Origin: an uncultured Bradyrhizobium sp.
GTDB taxonomy: Bacteria; Pseudomonadota; Alphaproteobacteria; Rhizobiales; Xanthobacteraceae
Length of the DNA: 64,000 nucleotides
Reading direction: 5' to 3'
Assembly (NCBI RefSeq): GCF_936928535.1
Contig: NZ_CAKZHY010000052.1
Span: forward strand, 22,503-86,502
Shown: positions 8,746-17,078 of the stretch, in pieces
Position numbering within the stretch: position 1 is the first letter of the stretch
How the letters are laid out: every line of letters starts with the position of its first letter
Translations under genes and position numbers: made by a program
The notes under the pieces: model-generated
What the model was told of the DNA's origin: nothing
Databases searched by the model: none
Seen by the model: only the letters and a program-made list of their open reading frames with translations

Positions 8746-8844
8746 CGTCATTCCGGGGCGGCTCGAAGAGCCGAACCCGGAATCTCGAGATGTGTAGGTA
8801 ACCTCTGGCTTCCGGGTTCGCGCGTTGCGCGCCCCGGAATGACA
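8746..8844. repeat. intergenic inverted-repeat element (type A, copy 1)
   Basis: The ends are cgtcattccggggcg and cgccccggaatgac in inverted orientation, with inner copies ccgaacccggaat and cttccgggttcg. Copies of the same family lie at 30479-30556 and 56602-56706. It fills the gap between the two tandem dehydrogenase genes, so the duplication unit may have carried or acquired it. Confidence 0.8.
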
Positions 8845-8858
8845 AAAAGGGAAGCGCC

Positions 8859-10103
8859 ATGAATTTCGACGACACCCCGCAGGAAGCCGCATTCCGTGAG
8901 ACTGCACGCAAGTGGATCGCCGCCAATGCGCCGAAAGAGTTCGAGCAGGAGCTGTCAAAATCTTCGCTCGGCCGCATCAGGCTTGCGAAGCATGACATGG
9001 TCGAGGTCGGCAAGGCCTGGCAGAAGAAGAAGGCCGAAGGCGGCTGGGCCTGCCTGCACTGGCCTAGGGAATATGGCGGCCGTGGCGCAACGCCGATCGA
9101 GCGCGTGATCTGGCAGCAGGAAGAGGGCGTCTACGGCAAGCTGACGCAGCCGTTCCAGATTGGCGAAGGCATGTGTGGTCCGACCGTAATGGCCTGGGGC
9201 AGCGAGGACGCCAAGCGCCGGTACTTGCCGAAGCTCGCCTCGGGCGAGGAGATCTGGTGTCAGCTGTTCTCCGAGCCGTCGGCCGGCTCCGATGTCGCGG
9301 GCCTGCGCACGCGCGCCGAAAAGAAGGGCGACAACTGGGTCGTCAACGGTCAGAAGATCTGGACCTCGGGCGCGCACTACTCCGATTACGGCCTGTTGAT
9401 CGCGCGCACCGATCCAAATGTGCCCAAGCACAAAGGCCTCACCATGTTCTTCCTGGACATGAAGAGCGAGGGGGTCGAGGTGCGGCCGATCAGGCAGGCC
9501 AACGGCATGCAGGAGTTCAACGAGGTCTATTTCACCGACGTCGTGATTCCGGACAGCCAGCGGTTAGGCGCCGTCGGCGAGGGCTGGAGCGTGTCGCTGA
9601 CCACGCTGATGAACGAGCGCATGTCGATCGGCGCGCGGCTTGCGACCGGAGTGCCTGAAATGTTCGAGTTCTGCTCGAACCTGATGCTGGAGGATGGTCT
9701 CGCCATCGACGATCCCGCGGTGCGCTCGAAGCTTGCGAGCTGGGCCGTGAAGTCGAGCGGGCTGAAATATACCAGCTATCGCGCGATCTCGGCGCTGTCG
9801 AAGGGTGAGCGGCCGGGCCCGGAGAACTCGATCGGCAAGCTCGTCTCCGGCATGATGCTGCAGGACATCGCGACCTACGCCATGGACCTGCAAGGCGCGG
9901 CGGGTGTTCTCACCGGCGCGGACGAGGAGACGGTGCACGGCCAGTTCCAGCAGATGCTGCTGTCCTCGCCATCGATGCGCATCGCTGGTGGCACCGATGA
10001 GATCCTGCGCAACATCATCGCCGAGCGCGTGCTGGGTCTTCCTGGGGATATCCGCGTCGACAAGGATGTGCCCTACAACAAGATTCCCACCAAGGGGCGG
10101 TGA
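8859..10103 (+). CDS. acyl-CoA dehydrogenase (414 aa), second of tandem pair
   Basis: This 414-residue flavoprotein is a paralogue of its upstream neighbour with the same motifs: QLFSEPSAGSDVAGLRTRAE, KIWTSGAHYSDYG, LMNERMSIG with the probable catalytic glutamate, and GGTDEILRNIIAERVLGLPG. It would oxidise an acyl-CoA to the enoyl-CoA and pass electrons to an electron-transfer flavoprotein. Differences cluster in the middle (QPFQIGEGMCGPTVMAWGSED against MFIIGHGMCGPTMMAFAREE), which may affect substrate choice. It ends 16 bases before the nitroreductase gene and probably shares its transcript. Confidence 0.93.
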   Translation: MNFDDTPQEAAFRETARKWIAANAPKEFEQELSKSSLGRIRLAKHDMVEVGKAWQKKKAEGGWACLHWPREYGGRGATPIERVIWQQEEGVYGKLTQPFQIGEGMCGPTVMAWGSEDAKRRYLPKLASGEEIWCQLFSEPSAGSDVAGLRTRAEKKGDNWVVNGQKIWTSGAHYSDYGLLIARTDPNVPKHKGLTMFFLDMKSEGVEVRPIRQANGMQEFNEVYFTDVVIPDSQRLGAVGEGWSVSLTTLMNERMSIGARLATGVPEMFEFCSNLMLEDGLAIDDPAVRSKLASWAVKSSGLKYTSYRAISALSKGERPGPENSIGKLVSGMMLQDIATYAMDLQGAAGVLTGADEETVHGQFQQMLLSSPSMRIAGGTDEILRNIIAERVLGLPGDIRVDKDVPYNKIPTKGR

Positions 10104-10119
10104 GAGCGCGAGCTGATCC

Positions 10120-10818
10120 ATGGATGCAAAAGTGAACCAGGCCGACCGCATCGGCGTGCTCGAAGAGCTGCTCAACGAGCGCTACTCCGTGCGCGCCTTC
10201 CTGCCGAAAGAAGTCGACCGCTCCACCATCGAGCACGTGCTGACGACCGCGCAGCGCACCGCGTCCTGGTGCAACAGCCAGCCCTGGCAGGTCATCATCG
10301 CCAGCGGCGAAGCCAAGGAGCGTTTCCGCCAGCTGATCTACAAGGAGGCATCAGGCGGCCTCGGCGACGATTATGATTTCACGCCGCCGCGCGAATATGT
10401 CGGCGTCTATCTCGAGCGCCGCCGGGAGAGCGGATTTCAGCTCTACAACACGCTCGGCATCGTCAGGGGCGACAGAAGCGCTTACGCCAAGCAGGCGCTG
10501 GAGAACTACAATTTCTTCGGCGCGCCGCATGTCGCGATCATTCACACCAACGAGCCGCTCGGCATCTACGGTGCGATCGACTGCGGTGCCTATGTCTCGA
10601 ACTTCATGCTTGCCGCGCAAGCGCTCGGCCTCGGCACGATCCCGCAGGCCGCTTTGGCGCGTCATTCCGGCCTGATCCGCCGTCACTTCAATTTGCCGGA
10701 CGATCGCCGCGTCGTCTGCGGCATCTCGTTCGGCTACGCCGACCACGCACACAAGGTGAACAGTTACCGTACCTCGCGCGCATCAGTCGCCGAGACGGTG
10801 ACGTTCGTCGAGAAGTAA
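10120..10818 (+). CDS. nitroreductase family protein
   Basis: The protein has 232 residues. The family marks are ERYSVRAFLPKEVD at the start, the FMN region RTASWCNSQPWQV and the late helix LAAQALGLGTIPQAALARH. Such enzymes use FMN and NAD(P)H to reduce nitro compounds, quinones or enones. It is the last gene of the acyl-CoA island, 16 bases after a dehydrogenase. In that context it may reduce an unsaturated or aromatic intermediate, but nothing in the sequence fixes the substrate. A hairpin at 10831-10860 follows it. Confidence 0.9.
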   Translation: MDAKVNQADRIGVLEELLNERYSVRAFLPKEVDRSTIEHVLTTAQRTASWCNSQPWQVIIASGEAKERFRQLIYKEASGGLGDDYDFTPPREYVGVYLERRRESGFQLYNTLGIVRGDRSAYAKQALENYNFFGAPHVAIIHTNEPLGIYGAIDCGAYVSNFMLAAQALGLGTIPQAALARHSGLIRRHFNLPDDRRVVCGISFGYADHAHKVNSYRTSRASVAETVTFVEK

Positions 10819-10830
10819 CTCGCGCGCGCA

Positions 10831-10860
10831 CGAAGACGGCCGCGCAAACGGCCGCCTTCG
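10831..10860. terminator. hairpin between convergent genes
   Basis: Arms cgaagacggccg and cggccgccttcg pair over 12 bases with one G-T pair around a six-base loop. It lies between the convergent nitroreductase and ecfG genes and could end transcripts from both sides. There is no clear T-run on either side, so the terminator call is moderate. Confidence 0.5.
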
Positions 10861-10889
10861 CGAGCTGTCGCCTTCAGTCGATTGACGCG

Positions 10890-11438
10890 CTATCCGCCGC
10901 TGCCGCCGATCACGGCGCGCACGGTCTCGTCGGGCCCGAAATCCTCGGCGCCGTCGACATAGAGCAGCGCGGCGAGCTTCGAGCGCGCGCGGTTGACGCG
11001 GCTCTTGATGGTGCCGACCGCACAGCCGCAGATTGAGGCCGCGTCCTCATAGGAGAAGCCGGAGGCCCCGACCAGGATCAAGGCTTCGCGCTGGTCCTGC
11101 GGAAGCTTGTCGAGCGCGGTGCGAAACTCCTCGAACTCGAGATGGGCGTTCTGCGAAGGCTGCGTCTTCAGCGTCTTGGCATAGTTGCCCTCGGCATCCT
11201 CGACCTCGCGGCGCCGCTTGCGATAGTCGGAGCGGAACAGGTTGCGCAGGATCGTGAACAGCCACGCCGGCAGATTGGAGCCGGGCTGGAACGAGTCGAT
11301 GTTGGCGAGAGCGCGGAGCAGCGTCTCCTGCACCAGATCGTCGGCGCGGTCGGCGTTGCCGCTGAGCGATATGGCGAACGCGCGCAGGCTTGGCACGGCC
11401 GCCAGAATGTCGTCACGCAGGGAGTTCGTGAGAGGCAT
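10890..11438 (-). CDS. ecfG: ECF sigma factor of the general stress response, EcfG
   Basis: The protein has 182 residues with sigma region 2 at about 15-80 (DRADDLVQETLLRALANIDSF) and region 4 at about 105-160 (SYEDAASICGCAVGTIKSRV). The sequence and the adjacent NepR and PhyR genes identify it as the EcfG-type sigma factor of alphaproteobacteria. It directs RNA polymerase to GGAAC-N16/17-CGTT promoters in stress. Its ATG overlaps the nepR stop by one base (TAATG), so translation is coupled. NepR holds it inactive until phosphorylated PhyR removes the block; that mechanism is established for the family. Confidence 0.95.
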   Translation of the reverse strand: MPLTNSLRDDILAAVPSLRAFAISLSGNADRADDLVQETLLRALANIDSFQPGSNLPAWLFTILRNLFRSDYRKRRREVEDAEGNYAKTLKTQPSQNAHLEFEEFRTALDKLPQDQREALILVGASGFSYEDAASICGCAVGTIKSRVNRARSKLAALLYVDGAEDFGPDETVRAVIGGSGG

Positions 11439-11671
11439 TAGTCCCTCCCATTGTTGTCGTTGGAGCCCCCAGCCCCATTCTCGTTTGGAGAACCACCTCC
11501 CGGCGCATCAAGCTTTTTGATGAGCTCCGCGAACCGGTCCGGAACCCCTTGCCGCACGACGTCATCATACATCGCGCGCAGTTGATGGCCGATCCGGGAT
11601 TGGATCTCCGGAGTGAGGCCTCCCTTGCCGGGGGTCGTGCTTTTGCTGGCTTGAGACTTGAGATCTTTCAT
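11438..11671 (-). CDS. nepR: anti-sigma factor NepR
   Basis: This small protein has 77 residues from the ATG at 11671. The conserved NepR core is GLTPEIQSRIGHQLRAMYDD followed by VVRQGVPDRFAELIKKLD; the N- and C-termini are low complexity and probably disordered (GGGSPNENGAGGSNDNNG). NepR binds EcfG between regions 2 and 4 and is released by phosphorylated PhyR. It is the first gene of the nepR-ecfG operon and is divergent from phyR. A longer frame reaches 11785, but the extra residues run into the promoter palindrome and do not look like family sequence. Confidence 0.93.
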   Translation of the reverse strand: MKDLKSQASKSTTPGKGGLTPEIQSRIGHQLRAMYDDVVRQGVPDRFAELIKKLDAPGGGSPNENGAGGSNDNNGRD

Positions 11672-11769
11672 GACCTGTTCCACGTTTCCCCGAGTTAAGT
11701 GACTGCAAAATAGAGAAGTTTTCTCAACCGGGAGCCGTTCCCTGGACGAGTTCAATTCCAGGTTCGACA

Positions 11770-11796
11770 AAAAGTTCCCAGCCAACGGGAACTTTT
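11770..11796. promoter_or_regulatory. perfect 10-bp inverted repeat carrying two opposed GGAAC elements
   Basis: AAAAGTTCCC at 11770-11779 and GGGAACTTTT at 11787-11796 are perfect inverted copies with seven bases between. Each arm holds a GGAAC, the -35 element of EcfG promoters, one facing phyR and one facing nepR. The rightward one has a good -10 at the right spacing; the leftward one reads AATTGA at that spacing, which is a poor match. The symmetry points to divergent control from one site. Confidence 0.6.
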
Positions 11797-11814
11797 CTTA
11801 TCCTGAGGCGTAAT
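11788..11814 (+). promoter_or_regulatory. EcfG-type promoter of phyR
   Basis: GGAAC at 11788-11792 is followed by exactly 16 bases and CGTAAT at 11809-11814. The known EcfG consensus is GGAAC-N16/17-CGTT, so this differs by one base. It lies about 80 bases upstream of the phyR start and would give the positive feedback reported for this module in related species. Confidence 0.75.
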
Positions 11815-11893
11815 CAGCCCCAGCAGGGGAACCCGGGCCTCCCCTCATATTGCCTGGTTCTTCAAGGTTGGCCCGATGATGAATGGAGTGGGG

Positions 11894-12700
11894 ATGTCCC
11901 GTTCACAGCTCGTTGCTGAACACTTGCCGTTGTTGCGCCGGTATGCGCGCGCCCTGACGGGCAGCCAGGCCTCCGGCGACGCCTATGTCGCAGCCATGTT
12001 GGAAGCCATGCTTGGAGATCCCAGCGTGCTCGACGAGAGTCATGGGCCGCGGGCCGGCCTGTTTCGCCTGTTCACCCAGATCTGGAATTCGGTTTCGGTC
12101 AATGACGATTCCGAGGTCACGACGCTGCCGATGCCGCCGGAACGCCGGCTGTCCAATATCACGCCGCTGCCGCGGCAGGCCTTTCTGTTGCTCTCGCTCG
12201 AGGGCTTTTCGGAAGAGGAAGTCGCCTTTGTCCTCGGCACCGATGTTGCCGAGACGCGCCGGCTGGCCGATGCCGCCGGCCGCGAGATGGCGGCAGAGAT
12301 CGCCACCGACGTGCTGATCATCGAGGACGAGACTTTCATCGCCATGGACCTCGAGAGCCTGGTGAAGAATCTCGGCCACAACGTCGTCGGTGTGGCGCGC
12401 ACCCATGCCGATGCCGTGGCGCTGGCCAAGAACAAGCGGCCTGGCCTCATCCTCGCCGATATCCAGCTTGCCGACGGCTCGTCGGGCCTTGACGCCGTCA
12501 ACGAGCTGCTCCGCACCTTCGAGGTGCCGGTGGTGTTCATCACCGCCTATCCCGAGCGCTTCCTCACCGGCGAGCGCCCCGAGCCGGCCTTCCTGATCTC
12601 AAAGCCGTTCCAGCCCGCGATGGTGTCTGCCGTGGCGAGCCAGGCGCTGTTCTTCCAGCGCAACTCGCGCAACCGCGCGCCGAAAGCGCCCGCGGCCTGA
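11894..12700 (+). CDS. phyR: general stress response regulator PhyR
   Basis: The start chosen is the ATG at 11894, which follows GGAGTGGGG; ATGs at 11876 and 11879 are alternatives without a good ribosome site. The 268-residue protein has an EcfG-like N-terminal half (about 1-135) and a C-terminal receiver domain (about 138-262) with acidic pair E144-D145, phosphoryl acceptor D189 in LILADIQ and the SKPF lysine. Phosphorylated PhyR exposes its sigma-like half to bind NepR and free EcfG. No histidine kinase of the PhyK/HWE type is adjacent; the activating kinase must be elsewhere. Confidence 0.95.
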   Translation: MSRSQLVAEHLPLLRRYARALTGSQASGDAYVAAMLEAMLGDPSVLDESHGPRAGLFRLFTQIWNSVSVNDDSEVTTLPMPPERRLSNITPLPRQAFLLLSLEGFSEEEVAFVLGTDVAETRRLADAAGREMAAEIATDVLIIEDETFIAMDLESLVKNLGHNVVGVARTHADAVALAKNKRPGLILADIQLADGSSGLDAVNELLRTFEVPVVFITAYPERFLTGERPEPAFLISKPFQPAMVSAVASQALFFQRNSRNRAPKAPAA

Positions 12701-12748
12701 CAAGGCGCCCGCGGCGTAAGAAGCGCCGCTGTCTGACGAGGTGATTGG

Positions 12749-12780
12749 ATCCGGCGTGCTGCGAGGCACGCCGGATTTTT
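12749..12780 (+). terminator. rho-independent terminator after phyR
   Basis: Perfect 10-bp arms ATCCGGCGTG and CACGCCGGAT enclose the loop CTGCGAGG and are followed by a T-run ending at 12780. It lies 49 bases after the phyR stop and is the clearest intrinsic terminator on this side of the window. Confidence 0.85.
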
Positions 12781-12849
12781 CGTGCCCGCTTGACGGGTGT
12801 CGCGTTCGCCGCCCATACCTCGCGCATTGCACCAATTGGAGATGTGCCG

Positions 12850-13443
12850 ATGGACCAGCAACTGCTCGACCGCCTCGCCATCCGCGACCTCGTCGAGAAC
12901 TGGGCGCTGTGGCGCGATGCCGGCGACTGGGAGCGCTTTGCCACCGTCTGGCACGAGGAAGGCTGGATGTCTGCGACCTGGTTTCAGGGACCGGCGCGGG
13001 ACTTCATGCGCGTCAGCCAGGAGGGCTTTGCCAAGGGCGTACGCATCCTGCACTTCCTCGGCGGCACCAGTATCGACCTCTCGGGCGAGCGTGCCATTGC
13101 GCAAACCAAGATGACGATCTCGCAGCGGGCCCTGGTGCACGACGTGCTCTGCGACGTCGTCTGCACCGGACGCTTCTATGATTTCCTCGAGAAGCGAAAG
13201 GGCCGGTGGGGCATCGTCCGCCGCCAGCCGATCTACGAGAAGGACAGGATCGACCCGGTCGATCCCGCCGCGACGCTTCGCCTCGACCAGCAGGCGCTCG
13301 CTGCGCTGCCCGAAGGTTATCGCCATCTCGCCTACATGCAGGAGCTGATCGGCTACAAGGTCAAGCGCGATATGCCCGGGCTGATCGGCCCCGAGGTCGA
13401 GAAGCTCTATGGCGAGGGGCGGGATTGGCTGGCGGGCAAGTGA
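12850..13443 (+). CDS. SnoaL-like / nuclear transport factor 2-fold protein
   Basis: The protein has 197 residues from the ATG at 12850, preceded by TTGGAGATG; longer frames start inside the phyR terminator. The opening LLDRLAIRDLVENWALWRDAGDWERFATVWHEEGWM is typical of the SnoaL_4 branch of the NTF2 fold, whose members are hydratases, isomerases, dioxygenase small subunits or ring cyclases. The region GRWGIVRRQPIYEKDRIDPV follows. No operon partner is evident, being between a terminator and an unrelated secreted protein. The specific reaction is unknown. Confidence 0.7.
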   Translation: MDQQLLDRLAIRDLVENWALWRDAGDWERFATVWHEEGWMSATWFQGPARDFMRVSQEGFAKGVRILHFLGGTSIDLSGERAIAQTKMTISQRALVHDVLCDVVCTGRFYDFLEKRKGRWGIVRRQPIYEKDRIDPVDPAATLRLDQQALAALPEGYRHLAYMQELIGYKVKRDMPGLIGPEVEKLYGEGRDWLAGK

Positions 13444-13502
13444 AAGTGGGCCCCAGACACGGTCGGATCCTGGTTTGACGAGCCCTTCCCTTGGACATGG
13501 CA

Positions 13503-14351
13503 ATGAAACCTGCTTTCGTTCTGGCGCTGACCGTTTGCGCCGTCATTTCGCCAAGTGTCGTTCACGCGCTTGACTGCGCGAAGGCGGCGCTGAAGGCTGA
13601 GAAGCTCATCTGCTCTTCTCCGGAGGCGAGGGAGGCGGATGCGGCGATGAGCGCCGCCTACTTCGCGTTGCTGCGCCGGACAACGGACCCGGACTTCCGC
13701 GAGGGACTCGTACGCAGTCAGCGGCGATGGATCGAGGCGCGTTCGGGTGGCGTTCCGAGAATCGATGGGGAGCAAGACGAAGAGCCCGACGATCGCAAGG
13801 TGTTGCTGAAGATCACGAAGGATCGTCTCGACTTCCTGAAAGGAAACGAGCCCATCCGCAGGATGGAGCTTCAGCGAAAAGTCGCGTCCAAGGACAGCGG
13901 TGGACCGCTCGCAGGCTATGAGGGTCCCTGCGGCTTTATGCCCCCACGCTATGGTCACTGGGAGTATGCCTGCTGGATTTCTACGCATCGCCAGCACAAG
14001 GACCGAATCTGTAGTGTCGGAGAGGAGTGGGCCAGCGGTCACACGACTGAACGACGGCTGGTCAGCGTTGTGACGAATGGCGAAGCCAGACCAGTCGCGA
14101 GTTGCTACACAGGGTATGAAGGGCATAGCTGCCCAGACCCGGACGTCGGGGCCGCCGCTCATTGGGACACGAACCCTCAGATATCTCCCGGTGATCTCGC
14201 TCCACCGCGCCTTGGCAGCCTCTGGAAATATGACCCCGACGGCCCTGCTGGTTATGATGAGCCCTGGATGCAGGATTGTCTGTTCGCTCCGAACTATCCG
14301 CGGGCGGATTTGAAGCGGCCCGATCCGTCTCCCGTGGGCAAGACCCCATAG
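13503..14351 (+). CDS. secreted DUF1311 (LprI-like) protein
   Basis: The frame gives 282 residues from the ATG at 13503; an ATG at 13497 adds two residues. A signal peptide is clear (MKPAFVLALTVCAVISPSVVHA before LDC). Residues 23-110 match the lysozyme-inhibitor LprI-like DUF1311 pattern: LDCAKAALKAEKLICSSPE, then AMSAAYFALLRR and LVRSQRRWIEAR. The C-terminal part has several cysteine pairs (GPCGFM, YACWIS, RICSVG, ASCYTG, HSCPD), suggesting disulfides in the periplasm. The C-terminal half is not recognised. Its base composition is a little less G+C rich than its neighbours. Confidence 0.7.
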   Translation: MKPAFVLALTVCAVISPSVVHALDCAKAALKAEKLICSSPEAREADAAMSAAYFALLRRTTDPDFREGLVRSQRRWIEARSGGVPRIDGEQDEEPDDRKVLLKITKDRLDFLKGNEPIRRMELQRKVASKDSGGPLAGYEGPCGFMPPRYGHWEYACWISTHRQHKDRICSVGEEWASGHTTERRLVSVVTNGEARPVASCYTGYEGHSCPDPDVGAAAHWDTNPQISPGDLAPPRLGSLWKYDPDGPAGYDEPWMQDCLFAPNYPRADLKRPDPSPVGKTP

Positions 14352-14390
14352 TTCGGCGTCGGGCCAAAAGCCGCCCCCAGACAAAAGTAA

Positions 14391-14419
14391 GGCGCGACTG
14401 GCATCACCACAGTCGCGCC
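14391..14419. other. hairpin in the 14352-14634 gap
   Basis: GGCGCGACTG and CAGTCGCGCC pair perfectly over 10 bases with a nine-base loop. It follows the DUF1311 stop by 39 bases and has no T-run. It may be a rho-type end or processing structure. The rest of the 14352-14634 gap holds only an A+T-rich promoter-like stretch near 14505-14580 before the next gene. Confidence 0.45.
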
Positions 14420-14634
14420 CTACGTCGCCGGCTTATGGGGCAGGGGGGAATAGCCGGCTGTTGAGACGACTCCCAGGCACGAGAGACGTTCCAGCCGGTG
14501 GCAAATTTTTTTGCCGATTTTTGTGCGGCCCGGCGTGAATTTGGCACACGGTTAAGTGATCTTAACCTGTGGGAAACTCTGGTCCTTCCCTCGCGTTGTT
14601 CCCGCGATCGCCATGGGGCGAGGGATCGATCGTC

Positions 14635-15069
14635 ATGTCACAGATTCAAAAGGTATTTTTTGGTGCCGTCGCACTCGTCGCGACGCTTGGTGCTGTGCAG
14701 GTCGGCGCCGTCCAGGTTGGTGCCATGCAACTAGCCTCCGGCCACGATCTGGCCGACCGCTGGGAAGCGGTCGCCAATCAATCGGGCCGCAACCTCGCCA
14801 ATCATAACGTCAACCGCGCCGGCAAGTCCGACCGGCTCGCCGACCTCAAGCCGGCGGCGGTTCCGACCCGTACGGTCTCGATGCGGCTGAACGACCTTGC
14901 CGATACGTCCGTGCTGCTGCGGGTCCCCGCGACCATCGAGACCGGCAACGCCAAGCCGACGCCGCTGCTGCTGACGCCGGGCCGCAAGCCCACGATCGCC
15001 TGCGAGCCGATGGTCAGCTCCCTGACCGAGGTCGCCAAGCTGCTGCAGCCCGGCCGCTGCGTGACCTGA
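14635..15069 (+). CDS. hypothetical secreted protein
   Basis: The start is the ATG at 14635 after GAGGGATC. The 144-residue protein has an N-terminal hydrophobic segment (about 8-28: FFGAVALVATLGAVQVGAVQ) that serves as signal peptide or anchor. A short in-frame repeat gives VQVGAVQVGA. The remainder is soluble, with PTPLLLTPGRKPTIACEPMVSSLTEVAKLLQPGRCVT at the end containing two cysteines that could pair. I do not recognise a domain. It stands alone, with a hairpin 24 bases after its stop. Confidence 0.65.
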   Translation: MSQIQKVFFGAVALVATLGAVQVGAVQVGAMQLASGHDLADRWEAVANQSGRNLANHNVNRAGKSDRLADLKPAAVPTRTVSMRLNDLADTSVLLRVPATIETGNAKPTPLLLTPGRKPTIACEPMVSSLTEVAKLLQPGRCVT

Positions 15070-15092
15070 TCGACGCCGCCCTCGCGCCATAG

Positions 15093-15113
15093 CGCCCTCC
15101 TGCCCGGAGGGCG
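15093..15113 (+). terminator. hairpin after the 14635 gene
   Basis: CGCCCTCC and GGAGGGCG pair perfectly over eight bases with loop TGCCC. It lies 24 bases after a stop and just upstream of the htpG promoter. It lacks a T-run, so it may be a weak terminator. Confidence 0.5.
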
Positions 15114-15127
15114 GCTCTGCGCATCCC

Positions 15128-15155
15128 CTTGATCCGCTATCCCATCGCGTTATAT
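15128..15155 (+). promoter_or_regulatory. probable heat-shock (RpoH) promoter of htpG
   Basis: CTTG at 15128-15131 is followed by 17 bases and GTTATAT at 15149-15155. The alphaproteobacterial RpoH consensus is CTTG-N17/18-CYTATNT, so only the first -10 base differs. It lies 38 bases upstream of the htpG start. HtpG is a classical heat-shock gene, which supports the call. Confidence 0.55.
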
Positions 15156-15192
15156 CCCGGCTTTCTCCATTTCTGATTGACCGGGTAAACGC

Positions 15193-17067
15193 ATGATGAC
15201 GTCCGATACGGCCACGCATACGCAGCCTTTCCAAGCCGAGGTTTCCGAGCTGCTGCACCTGATGGTGCATTCCGTTTACTCGGAGACCGACATCTTCCTG
15301 CGCGAGCTCGTCTCCAACGCCTCGGATGCCTGTGACAAGCTGCGCTATGAAGCGATCGCCAATCCGGCGCTGCTGGGCGAGGGGGATGCGCTCAAGATCC
15401 GCATTATCCCGAACAAGGCGGCCGCAACGCTGACCATTGCCGACAACGGCATCGGCATGGAGCGGCAGGAGCTGATAGACCATCTCGGCACCATCGCCCG
15501 CTCCGGCACCAAGGCGTTCGTGTCGAAACTAAAAGAGGCCAAGGACGGCCTCGGCCTGATCGGCCAGTTCGGCGTCGGTTTCTATTCCGCCTTCATGGTC
15601 GCCGAGAAGATCGTCGTGCTCAGCCGCCGCGCCGGCGAGAGCGACGTCTGGACCTGGTCTTCGTCAGGCGGCTCCGGCTTCGAGATCGCGCGCGCCAGCG
15701 ACGAGGAGGCGGCGCGTGTGAAGCGTGGCACCGAGATCGTCCTGCACCTGAAGGACGACGCCAAGAAATATCTCGAAACATACGAGATCGAGCGCATCGT
15801 CAGCGCCTATTCGGACAACATCCTGTTTCCGATCGAGCTGGCGCCGGAAGAAGGCGAGCCGCGCCAGATCAATTCGGCGAGCGCGCTGTGGCAGCGCTCG
15901 AAATCCGAGCTGACGCCTGAGGACTACAAGAAGGCCTATCAGCAGATCGCGTCCGCCTTCGACGATCCCGCGATGACGCTGCACTACCGCGCGGAAGGGC
16001 GTTACTCCTATGCCGTGCTGCTGTTTGCGCCCTCGACCAAGCCGTTCGACCTGTTCGAGCCGAACCGGAAGGGCCGCGTCAAGCTCTATGTCCGCCGCGT
16101 CTTCATCACGGATGATGCCGACCTCTTGCCCGGCTATCTGCGCTTCATCCGCGGCGTCGTCGACAGCGAGGATCTCCCGCTCAACATCTCGCGCGAGATG
16201 CTGCAGAACAATCCGCAGCTGGCGCAGATCCGCAAAGCCGTGGCGACCCGCGTCGTCAACGAGCTCGAAAGCCTCGCCGAGAAGGACGCGGAGAATTTCG
16301 CAAAGATCTGGGAGGCCTTCGGTGCGGTGCTGAAAGAGGGCATCTACGAGGATTTCGAGCGTCGCGAGAAGCTGCTGGCGCTGTCGCGCTTCACCACCAC
16401 GACAGGCGAGAAGCGCGCGCTCAAGGACGTCGTCGCCGATTTCAAGCCGAACCAGGCCGAGATCTATTATCTCGTCGGTGACAGCATCGAGCGGCTGAAG
16501 TCCAGCCCGCGGCTGGAGGCCGCGACCGCACGCGGCATTGAGGTGCTGCTGCTGTCCGATCCGGTCGATGCGTTCTGGACCTCAATGCCATCAGAGTTTG
16601 AGGGCAAGCCGCTGAAGTCGTTGAGCCAGGGCGATCTCAATCTCGATCTGATCCCCCGCGTCGACGACAAGGACGAGGCGAAGAAGGACGAGCCCGCCGC
16701 GGATGAGGCCGCCACCATCGCGGTGATCAAGGCGGCGCTTGGCGAGCGCGTCAGCGATGTCAAGGCCTCGACCCGCCTGACCAGCTCGGCCTCGTGCCTC
16801 GTCGCCGACAGCCAGGGCCCGAGCCGCGAGCTCGAGCGCATCCTGGCGCAGCAGAACCGCGGCATGCGTACCAAGCCGATCCTGGAGATCAATCTCCGCC
16901 ACCCCATGGTCACGGCGATTACCAGGGCCCAGGCCGGCTCCACGACGGTCGACGACCTCAGCCTGCTCCTGCTCGAACAGGCGCAGATCTTGGATGGCGA
17001 GTTGCCGGAAGATCCGGCCGCGTTTGCGGCAAGGTTGAACCGGCTGGTGTTGCAGGGGCTGGGTTGA
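15193..17067 (+). CDS. htpG: molecular chaperone HtpG (Hsp90)
   Basis: The protein has 624 residues, full length for bacterial Hsp90. The ATP site is in the N-terminal GHKL domain: [27 protein letters not shown] and [14 protein letters not shown]. The middle domain contains RRVFITDD and [11 protein letters not shown], and a C-terminal dimer domain follows after a charged linker ([14 protein letters not shown]). It remodels client proteins in the cytoplasm using ATP. The start could be 15193 or 15196. It is a single-gene unit, convergent with the RND pump gene that ends 12 bases away. Confidence 0.97.
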   Translation: MMTSDTATHTQPFQAEVSELLHLMVHSVYSETDIFLRELVSNASDACDKLRYEAIANPALLGEGDALKIRIIPNKAAATLTIADNGIGMERQELIDHLGTIARSGTKAFVSKLKEAKDGLGLIGQFGVGFYSAFMVAEKIVVLSRRAGESDVWTWSSSGGSGFEIARASDEEAARVKRGTEIVLHLKDDAKKYLETYEIERIVSAYSDNILFPIELAPEEGEPRQINSASALWQRSKSELTPEDYKKAYQQIASAFDDPAMTLHYRAEGRYSYAVLLFAPSTKPFDLFEPNRKGRVKLYVRRVFITDDADLLPGYLRFIRGVVDSEDLPLNISREMLQNNPQLAQIRKAVATRVVNELESLAEKDAENFAKIWEAFGAVLKEGIYEDFERREKLLALSRFTTTTGEKRALKDVVADFKPNQAEIYYLVGDSIERLKSSPRLEAATARGIEVLLLSDPVDAFWTSMPSEFEGKPLKSLSQGDLNLDLIPRVDDKDEAKKDEPAADEAATIAVIKAALGERVSDVKASTRLTSSASCLVADSQGPSRELERILAQQNRGMRTKPILEINLRHPMVTAITRAQAGSTTVDDLSLLLLEQAQILDGELPEDPAAFAARLNRLVLQGLG

Positions 17068-17078
17068 CGCGAGCCGGC

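Noticed and set aside
11816..11850. Second EcfG promoter candidate, GGAAC at about 11827
   Set aside because: At 16 or 17 bases downstream the sequence reads ATTG or TTGC, which does not fit the CGTT element.
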